Assembly: GCF_001679645.1 (NCBI RefSeq)
Contig: NZ_LRUN01000018.1
Location: 1 to 52,910, forward strand
Length of the DNA stretch: 52,910 nucleotides
Origin: Pseudomonas bananamidigenes
GTDB lineage: Bacteria; Pseudomonadota; Gammaproteobacteria; Pseudomonadales; Pseudomonadaceae
Reading direction: 5' to 3'
Every line of letters starts with the position of its first letter. Position 1 is the first letter of the stretch. Shown here one piece after another: positions 46,950 to 52,910 of the stretch. The notes under the pieces were generated by a model, which was not told where the DNA came from, did not search any database, and saw nothing but the letters and a program-made list of their open reading frames with translations. The position numbers were made by a program, and so were the translations under genes.

Positions 46950-47953
46950 CAGTTGCGGCGCTTCAGCTGATCGGTGAGCGAGGTTGGCAAGCCTTTGATG
47001 ACCAGCGTGCCGGCTTCTTCGTCGTATTCGATCTTCGAGCCCAGCAGGTGCGCTTCGAAGCTGATCGACAGGCCTTCGGCACGACCGGTGAAGCGGCGAA
47101 ACTGGTTGAGCGTGCGCTTGTCCGCCGGGATCTCCGGCGACAGGCCGTAGTCCTTGTTGCGGATGTGATCGTAGAAGGCCTTCGGGCGTTCTTCGTCGAT
47201 CAGCTCCGAGAGCTCTTCAAGGCCCATTGGCTCGCCGAGCTTGGCCTGGCTGCTGGCGTATTCGACCAGGGTCTTGGTCTTCTCGCGGGCGGAGTCTTCC
47301 GGCAGGTCTTCGCTCTCGACGAAATCGCTGAAGGCCTTGAGCAGCGTGCGGGTCTCGCCCGGGCCGTCGACGCCTTCCTGGCAGCCGATGAAGTCGCGGA
47401 AGTATTCCGAGACCTTCTTGCCGTTCTTGCCCTTGATGAACGAGATGTACTGCTTGGACTGCTTGTTGTTCTGCCACTCGGAGACGTTGATCCGTGCTGC
47501 CAGGTGCAGTTGACCGAGGTCGAGATGGCGTGATGGCGTCACATCCAGCTCATCGGTCACCGCCACGCCTTCGCTGTGGTGCAGCAGGGCGATGGCCAGG
47601 TAATCGGTCATGCCTTGCTGGTAATGGGCGAACAGTACGTGGCCGCCCACCGACAGGTTCGACTCTTCCATCAGCTTTTGCAGATGCTCGACCGCGACTT
47701 TGCTGAACGCGGTGAAATCCTTGCCGCCATCCATGTATTCCTTCAGCCAGCCGCTGAACGGGAACGCGCCGGATTCCGGATGGAACAAGCCCCAGGCTTT
47801 GCCCTGTTTGGCGTTATAGCTCTCGTTGAGGTCGGCGAGCATGTTCTCGATGGCGGCTGACTCGGCCAGTTCAGAATCGCGAGCGTGCAGAACGGCAGGC
47901 GTGCCATCGGGTTTTTTGTCGATCAGGTGGACGATGCAATGACGGATCGGCAT
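46949..47953 (-). CDS. yejK: Nucleoid-associated protein YejK (NdpA)
   Basis: A 334-residue YejK/NdpA family protein, usual family length. Opening [20 protein letters not shown] and later [20 protein letters not shown] and [20 protein letters not shown] are typical blocks. YejK binds DNA at the nucleoid and interacts with topoisomerases in E. coli. Its stop abuts the glutaredoxin gene; upstream lies 396 bases of non-coding DNA shared with the divergent HU gene. Confidence 0.95.
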   Translation of the reverse strand: MPIRHCIVHLIDKKPDGTPAVLHARDSELAESAAIENMLADLNESYNAKQGKAWGLFHPESGAFPFSGWLKEYMDGGKDFTAFSKVAVEHLQKLMEESNLSVGGHVLFAHYQQGMTDYLAIALLHHSEGVAVTDELDVTPSRHLDLGQLHLAARINVSEWQNNKQSKQYISFIKGKNGKKVSEYFRDFIGCQEGVDGPGETRTLLKAFSDFVESEDLPEDSAREKTKTLVEYASSQAKLGEPMGLEELSELIDEERPKAFYDHIRNKDYGLSPEIPADKRTLNQFRRFTGRAEGLSISFEAHLLGSKIEYDEEAGTLVIKGLPTSLTDQLKRRN

Positions 47954-48349
47954 GGGCTTCTCGGCAAGTGGAAGGGAGGAGGGCGGGCTCCCCCGAAAAA
48001 GCGTCCAGTGTACCGCAACCTCTGGTTTTGGCGCGGGATGAAGGGCAATTCGGGGTCACGGGGCGGCGCTTATGCATTTATTTACCGATTTAGCGCAATA
48101 AACCTGACCATTTGGCTAGTCAGAGGCGGATATTTCCTTGTCTCTGTGCTAGTTTTGCCCGGTCTTGTGCGAAGTCACCGCGACAAGCATGCATTCAGCT
48201 TTTGTCAGGTCGAACCAAACCTTGATTTCGGCATCTATAACCCCGACTCGTCGTGGTTATCGCCGAGGGTGCCAGATCCAGAAGATCGGGCTCGATGGCT
48301 GACACTGCACTCTGCAATCCATATGAATTTGATAGGGAAGGAACACCAC
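47954..48349. other. Divergent intergenic region between yejK and the HU gene
   Basis: There are 396 bases with no gene. An open frame runs in phase into HU from 47885 but has no family character before the HU Met. A short inverted repeat CTGAC/GTCAG lies near 48105-48124. The HU ribosome site GGGAAGGAA is at about 48334. I could not identify a convincing promoter hexamer pair. Confidence 0.6.
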
Positions 48350-48631
48350 ATGGCTCTTACTAAAGACCAACTGATCGCCGACATCGCCGAAGCTATCGAC
48401 GCGCCGAAAACCACCGCGCGTGCCGCTCTGGACCAACTGGGTCAAATCGTTGCCGATCAGCTGGAAAACGGTGCCGAAATCACTTTGCCAGGTATCGGCA
48501 AGCTGAAAGTGACCGAGCGTCCTGCCCGCACTGGCCGTAACCCGTCGACTGGCGCTGCCATCGAAATCCCTGCCAAGAAAGTGATCAAGCTGGTTGTGGC
48601 CAAAGGCCTGACCGACGCTGTGAACAAGTAA
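48350..48631 (+). CDS. HU-family DNA-binding protein
   Basis: A 93-residue HU with the N-terminal MALTKDQLIADIAEAIDAPK, dimer helices, and the DNA-arm consensus TLPGIGKLKVTERPARTGRNP followed by TGAAIEIPAKKVIKL. The paralogue begins MALTKDQ rather than MNKSELI, so it is not the HupB form of P. aeruginosa; I believe it corresponds to the Pseudomonas HupN-type paralogue but cannot confirm this. A terminator follows. Confidence 0.93.
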   Translation: MALTKDQLIADIAEAIDAPKTTARAALDQLGQIVADQLENGAEITLPGIGKLKVTERPARTGRNPSTGAAIEIPAKKVIKLVVAKGLTDAVNK

Positions 48632-48644
48632 GACGCAGCGATGT

Positions 48645-48685
48645 AAAAAAACCGTGCGCCGGAGCGATCCGGGCACGGTTTTTTT
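48645..48685. terminator. Bidirectional terminator between the HU gene and rlmF
   Basis: A7CCGTGC and GCACGGT7 form the stem (48645-48656, 48673-48685). T-runs occur on both strands, so it can serve the convergent HU and rlmF genes. Confidence 0.92.
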
Positions 48686-48703
48686 GTACCTGCAGAAAAC
48701 GGC

Positions 48704-49750
48704 CTACGCCATCGGGGACTCGCCCCAGCGGGCCTTGCGCCAGGCTTGCTGCTGCGTCGGAGTCTGGAACGTCCAGGCAACGAAACGGCTCTGCTTCTGG
48801 CCCTGGCCCATTTCCACGACCTGGCTTTGCAGCGCGCCGGCCTTGTTCAGTGCCGAGTGAATGACCGGCAGGTTCGACGCTTTCGATACCAGCGTGCTGA
48901 ACCACAGTACCTGTTGCGCGACCTGTGCGCTCTCACTGATCAGTTGCGTCACGAACCGCACTTCACCCCCCTCGCACCACAATTCCGCCGCCTGCCCGCC
49001 AAAGTTGAGCACCGGCAACTTGCGCTTCGGGTCGGCTTTGCCCAAGGCGCGCCACTTGCGGGTGCTGCCACGGGTGGCCTCTTCGAGAGAGGCGTGGAAC
49101 GGCGGGTTGCACATGGTCAGTTCAAACCGCTCACCCGCTTCCAGCAACCCCGCCAAAATCTGCTTGCGATTGGCCTGCTGGCGAATCTGGATCGCCTTGC
49201 TCAACCCGTTGGCCTGGACAATGGTCCGGGCTGACGCAGTGGCTGTGGCATCAATATCGGAGCCGAGGAAGTGCCAGCGATAGTCGCTGTGGCCGATCAA
49301 CGGGTAAATGCAGTTGGCGCCTGTGCCGATGTCCAGCACCTTTACCGAAGCGCCGCGCGGGATCACGCCGTCGTTGTTGGCGGCCAGCAGGTCGGCGAGG
49401 AAATGCACGTAATCCGCACGTCCCGGCACCGGCGGGCACAGGTAATCGGCGGGAATGTCCCAGTAAGCGATGCCGTAAAACGCTTTGAGCAGCGCCCGAT
49501 TGAACACGCGCACCGCATCGGGGTTGGCGAAGTCGATGCTTTCCTTGCCGTACGGGTTGATGATCACGAACTTCGCCAGTTCCGGCATGCTCTTGATCAA
49601 CGCCGGGAAGTCGTAACGACCCTGATGGCGGTTGCGCGGGTGCAGGGTGGCCTTTTCACGCGGCTCGACGGCTTTGGCCGGGGACGTGGGCTGAGGCTTC
49701 TTGCGCGCAGGTTTCGGTGTGCGGGGGGCATTCATGGGCGTGGTCGACAT
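48704..49750 (-). CDS. rlmF: 23S rRNA (adenine1618-N6)-methyltransferase RlmF
   Basis: A 348-residue class I SAM-dependent methyltransferase. A basic Ala/Pro-rich N-terminal extension (1-35) precedes the RlmF opening [22 protein letters not shown]. The SAM site is [18 protein letters not shown] and the catalytic NPPF motif lies in [13 protein letters not shown]. It modifies A1618 of 23S rRNA. Shares a terminator with HU and is upstream of no same-strand gene within 100 bases. Confidence 0.95.
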   Translation of the reverse strand: MSTTPMNAPRTPKPARKKPQPTSPAKAVEPREKATLHPRNRHQGRYDFPALIKSMPELAKFVIINPYGKESIDFANPDAVRVFNRALLKAFYGIAYWDIPADYLCPPVPGRADYVHFLADLLAANNDGVIPRGASVKVLDIGTGANCIYPLIGHSDYRWHFLGSDIDATATASARTIVQANGLSKAIQIRQQANRKQILAGLLEAGERFELTMCNPPFHASLEEATRGSTRKWRALGKADPKRKLPVLNFGGQAAELWCEGGEVRFVTQLISESAQVAQQVLWFSTLVSKASNLPVIHSALNKAGALQSQVVEMGQGQKQSRFVAWTFQTPTQQQAWRKARWGESPMA

Positions 49751-49827
49751 CGGGTGTGGCTGAAAGTGGCGGGTATTGTTCCACAGGGAACCGCATTGTT
49801 GTCCGGAAAAGTGCCGGGCACAAAAAA

Positions 49828-49848
49828 GGGAGGCCTTGCGGGCCTCCC
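49828..49848 (-). terminator. Rho-independent terminator of valS
   Basis: GGGAGGCC (49828-49835) pairs with GGCCTCCC (49841-49848) around TTGCG. On the minus strand six T follow, 20 bases after the valS stop. Confidence 0.92.
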
Positions 49849-49868
49849 TGATTCATTGCGAATGGCCG

Positions 49869-52715
49869 TTACAGGCTGGCAATCCGCGCGTGTTGCTCGG
49901 CCAGCTTGCCCAGCGCCTGTTCAGCTTCGGCCAGCTTGGCGCGTTCCTTCTCGATGACCTCGGCAGGAGCCTTGTCAACGAAACCGGCGTTGGACAGCTT
50001 GCCGCCGACGCGCTGGACTTCACCTTGCAGACGCAGGATTTCCTTGTCCAGGCGCGCCAGCTCGGCGTTCTTGTCGATCAGGCCGGCCATCGGTACCAGC
50101 ACTTCCATCTCGCCGACCAGTGCGGTGGCGGAGAGCGGCGCTTCTTCGCCGGCCGCCAGTACGGTGATCGATTCCAGACGCGCCAGCTTCTTCAGCAGCG
50201 CTTCGTTTTCGGTCAGGCGGCGCTGGTCTTCGGCGGTGACGTTTTTCAGGTAGATCGGCAGCGGTTTGCCCGGGCCGATGTTCATTTCGCCACGGATGTT
50301 GCGGGTGCCGAGCATCAGGCCCTTGAGCCATTCGATGTCGTCTTCGGCCGCCGGATCGATGCGCTCTTCATTGGCCACCGGCCACGCCTGCAACATGATG
50401 GTCTTGCCCTGAATGCCGGCCAGCGGCGCGATGCGCTGCCAGATTTCTTCAGTGATGAACGGCATGAACGGATGGGCCAGACGCAGCGCCACTTCCAGTA
50501 CCCGGACCAGCGTACGGCGAGTGCCGCGCTGACGCTCGACCGGTGCGTTTTCGTCCCACAGCACAGGCTTGGACAATTCCAGGTACCAGTCGCAGTACTG
50601 GTTCCAGATGAATTCGTACAGCGCTTGCGCCGCCAGGTCGAAACGGAACTGATCCAGTTGACGGGTCACTTCGGCTTCGGTGCGTTGCAGTTGCGAGATG
50701 ATCCAGCGATCCGCCAGCGAGAGCTCGTAGGCTTCGCCGTTCTGGCCGCAGTCTTCGCCCTTGTCCAGAACATAGCGCGCAGCGTTCCAGATCTTGTTGC
50801 AGAAGTTGCGATAGCCTTCGACGCGGCCCATGTCGAACTTGATGTCGCGACCGGTGGACGCCAGTGAGCAGAAGGTGAAGCGCAGGGCATCGGTGCCGTA
50901 GCTGGCGATACCTTCGGCGAACTCTTCGCGGGTCTGCTTCTCGATCTTCTTCGCCAGTTTCGGCTGCATCAGACCGGAGGTGCGTTTCTGCACCAGGGTT
51001 TCGAGCTCGATGCCGTCGATGATGTCCAGCGGGTCCAGGACGTTGCCCTTGGACTTGGACATTTTCTGGCCCTGGCCATCACGCACCAGACCGTGCACGT
51101 AAACGGTCTTGAACGGAACCTGCGGCGTACCGTCCTCGTTCTTGATCAGGTGCATGGTCAGCATGATCATCCGGGCGACCCAGAAGAAAATGATGTCGAA
51201 ACCGGTGACCAGCACGTCGGTGGAGTGGAATTTCTTCAGGAACTCGGTCTTTTCCGGCCAGCCCAGGGTGGAGAAGGTCCACAGGCCCGAACTGAACCAG
51301 GTGTCGAGAACGTCGTTGTCCTGTTGCAGCGCAACGTCCGGGCCGAGGTTGTGTTTGGCGCGCACTTCGGCTTCGTCGCGACCGACGTAGACCTTGCCCG
51401 ACTCGTCGTACCAGGCCGGAATCCGGTGACCCCACCACAGCTGACGGCTGATGCACCAGTCCTGAATGTCACGCATCCACGAGAAGTACATGTTCTCGTA
51501 CTGCTTCGGCACGAACTGGATACGGCCGTCTTCCACGGCGGCAATCGCAGGCTCGGCCAGCGGCTTGGTGGACACGTACCACTGGTCGGTCAGCCACGGC
51601 TCGATGACGGTACCGGAGCGGTCGCCTTTCGGTACTTTCAGGGCGTGATCGTCGACGCTGACCAGCAGGCCGGCAGCGTCGAACGCGGCCACGATCTGCT
51701 TGCGCGCTTCGAAACGCTCGAGACCGGCGTACTCGGCCGGAATCTTGCCGTCGATGCTGTCGTTCAGCGTGCCGTCGAGGTTGAACACCTGGGCCGCAGG
51801 CAGCACGTTGGCGTTCTTGTCGAAGATGTTCAGCAGCGGCAGGTTATGGCGTTTGCCGACTTCGTAGTCGTTGAAATCGTGGGCCGGGGTGATTTTCACG
51901 CAGCCGGTGCCGAATTCAGGATCGCAATAATCGTCGGCGATGATCGGGATGCGGCGGCCTGTGAACGGCAAATCAACAAACTGCCCGATCAGGGCCTTGT
52001 AGCGTTCGTCGTTCGGGTTCACCGCGACGGCGGAGTCGCCGAGCATGGTTTCCGGACGGGTGGTCGCGACGATCAGGAAATCCTTGCCTTCGGCGGTTTT
52101 TGCGCCGTCGGCCAGCGGGTATTTCAGGTTCCAGAGGAAGCCTTTCTCGTCGTGGTTTTCCACTTCGAGGTCGGAAATCGCCGTGTGCAGCTTGGTGTCC
52201 CAGTTGACCAGACGCTTGCCGCGATAGATCAGGCCGTCTTCGTGCAGGCGCACGAACGCTTCTTTAACGGCTTCCGAAAGGCCGTCGTCCATGGTGAAGC
52301 GCTCGCGGCTCCAGTCCACGGACGAACCGAGGCGGCGGATCTGACGGCTGATGTTGCCGCCGGACTGATCCTTCCACTCCCAGACTTTCTCGAGGAATTT
52401 TTCCCGGCCCAGATCGTGGCGGTTCTGGCCCTGGGCTTCGAGTTGACGTTCCACCAGCATCTGTGTGGCGATGCCGGCGTGGTCGGTGCCCGGCTGCCAC
52501 AGCGTGTTGCGACCTTGCATGCGGCGGAAACGGATCAGTGCGTCCATGATCGCGTTGTTGAAACCGTGACCCATGTGCAGGCTGCCGGTGACGTTCGGCG
52601 GCGGGATCATGATGGTGTAGGAGTCGCCCGCGCCTTGCGGGGCGAAGTAGTTCTCGGACTCCCAGGTGTTGTACCAGGAAGTTTCAATGGCGTGCGGCTG
52701 GTAGGTCTTATCCAT
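49869..52715 (-). CDS. valS: Valyl-tRNA synthetase
   Basis: A 948-residue class I aminoacyl-tRNA synthetase, of normal length. The HIGH motif appears as HMGHG (residues 47-51) after [17 protein letters not shown] is near residue 555, and a CP1 editing domain lies between. The C-terminal coiled coil ([20 protein letters not shown]) is the ValRS tRNA-binding arm. Complete at both ends; about 100 bases with a REP element lie upstream to the window edge. Confidence 0.97.
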   Translation of the reverse strand: MDKTYQPHAIETSWYNTWESENYFAPQGAGDSYTIMIPPPNVTGSLHMGHGFNNAIMDALIRFRRMQGRNTLWQPGTDHAGIATQMLVERQLEAQGQNRHDLGREKFLEKVWEWKDQSGGNISRQIRRLGSSVDWSRERFTMDDGLSEAVKEAFVRLHEDGLIYRGKRLVNWDTKLHTAISDLEVENHDEKGFLWNLKYPLADGAKTAEGKDFLIVATTRPETMLGDSAVAVNPNDERYKALIGQFVDLPFTGRRIPIIADDYCDPEFGTGCVKITPAHDFNDYEVGKRHNLPLLNIFDKNANVLPAAQVFNLDGTLNDSIDGKIPAEYAGLERFEARKQIVAAFDAAGLLVSVDDHALKVPKGDRSGTVIEPWLTDQWYVSTKPLAEPAIAAVEDGRIQFVPKQYENMYFSWMRDIQDWCISRQLWWGHRIPAWYDESGKVYVGRDEAEVRAKHNLGPDVALQQDNDVLDTWFSSGLWTFSTLGWPEKTEFLKKFHSTDVLVTGFDIIFFWVARMIMLTMHLIKNEDGTPQVPFKTVYVHGLVRDGQGQKMSKSKGNVLDPLDIIDGIELETLVQKRTSGLMQPKLAKKIEKQTREEFAEGIASYGTDALRFTFCSLASTGRDIKFDMGRVEGYRNFCNKIWNAARYVLDKGEDCGQNGEAYELSLADRWIISQLQRTEAEVTRQLDQFRFDLAAQALYEFIWNQYCDWYLELSKPVLWDENAPVERQRGTRRTLVRVLEVALRLAHPFMPFITEEIWQRIAPLAGIQGKTIMLQAWPVANEERIDPAAEDDIEWLKGLMLGTRNIRGEMNIGPGKPLPIYLKNVTAEDQRRLTENEALLKKLARLESITVLAAGEEAPLSATALVGEMEVLVPMAGLIDKNAELARLDKEILRLQGEVQRVGGKLSNAGFVDKAPAEVIEKERAKLAEAEQALGKLAEQHARIASL

Positions 52716-52814
52716 GCGCGGCGGGACCCTATTGGCATTTATTCAGGAAAAGCCGGGAAGTATAGCGGGGCATGGGGCGCAGGGCGAGCGGGGCGGGCCG
52801 GGTGGGGAACTAAA

Positions 52815-52900
52815 TGTGGGAGTGGCTTGCCAGCGATGCCGGCGCCGCGGTTTTTCAGGAACGCCGCAGTGATGCTATCGCTGGCAAGCCAGCTCCCACA
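52815..52900. repeat. REP doublet, third family (GTGGGAGTGGCTTGCCAGCG)
   Basis: TGTGGGAGTGGCTTGCCAGC starts at 52815 and its imperfect inverted copy GCTGGCAAGCCAGCTCCCAC ends at 52900. The arms share TGTGGGAG with the main REP family but differ in the core. It lies upstream of valS at the window edge. Confidence 0.85.
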
Positions 52901-52910
52901 GGAGATCGGG

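Noticed and set aside
47885..48349. In-frame upstream extension of the HU gene (155 codons)
   Set aside because: HU starts at the conserved MALTKDQ with a good ribosome site; the extension overlaps yejK and has no family character.

Overview
The window is about 53 kb of chromosome from a Pseudomonas of the P. fluorescens group. The call rests on a complete twelve-gene alginate operon in the canonical pseudomonad order, several families of Pseudomonas-type REP palindromes, a DUF6124-type protein and the moaCDE, phoH, yejK, rlmF and valS housekeeping genes, with GC-rich codon use throughout. I see no phage, integrase, transposase, rRNA, tRNA or CRISPR array.

Layout. (1) 136-510: a small DUF6124-type protein with a palindromic leader. 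(2) 829-6880: a LysR regulator divergent from a four-gene efflux cassette (outer-membrane lipoprotein, FUSC pump, DUF1656 peptide, HlyD adaptor) of the AaeXAB/fusaric-acid-resistance type. (3) 6964-8287: a short-chain dehydrogenase and a membrane protein of unknown role. (4) 8424-24987, minus strand: algD-8-44-K-E-G-X-L-I-J-F-A. These genes make GDP-mannuronate, polymerise it (Alg8, Alg44, c-di-GMP gated), and modify and export the polymer (K, E, G, X, L, I, J, F). algD is preceded by about 0.8 kb of non-coding DNA with a candidate AlgU (sigma-22) promoter, a hairpin-rich leader and several repeats. The operon is interrupted by one strong hairpin and three REP elements, one of which overlaps the 5' end of algK. 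(5) 25800-30925: yaaA, a polysaccharide deacetylase, a PIN-PhoH ATPase, and moaC-moaD-moaE. (6) 31205-34911: a D-arginine utilisation locus, dauB-dauA-dauR, convergent with a periplasmic basic-amino-acid binding protein; a shared 16-bp operator-like motif lies upstream of both outer genes. (7) 35036-37281: RhlB-like helicase and a carboxylesterase. (8) 37749-41912: the aapJQMP general amino-acid ABC transporter with a strong terminator. (9) 42050-44919: GntR regulator overlapping or abutting a CynX-type MFS transporter, an NTF2-like protein and a GIY-YIG protein. (10) 44990-45514: an unassigned module with structured RNA-like elements, a 20-nt repeated motif and two tiny overlapping reading frames with a terminator. 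(11) 45632-52715: GST, glutaredoxin-like protein, YejK, HU, RlmF and ValS.

Most genes are ordinary core Pseudomonas functions. The least explained material is the REP-overlapped algK start, the algD regulatory region, the paired dau operator, and the small-ORF module near 45.3 kb. All calls come from reading the sequence and remembered family features; no database search was run.
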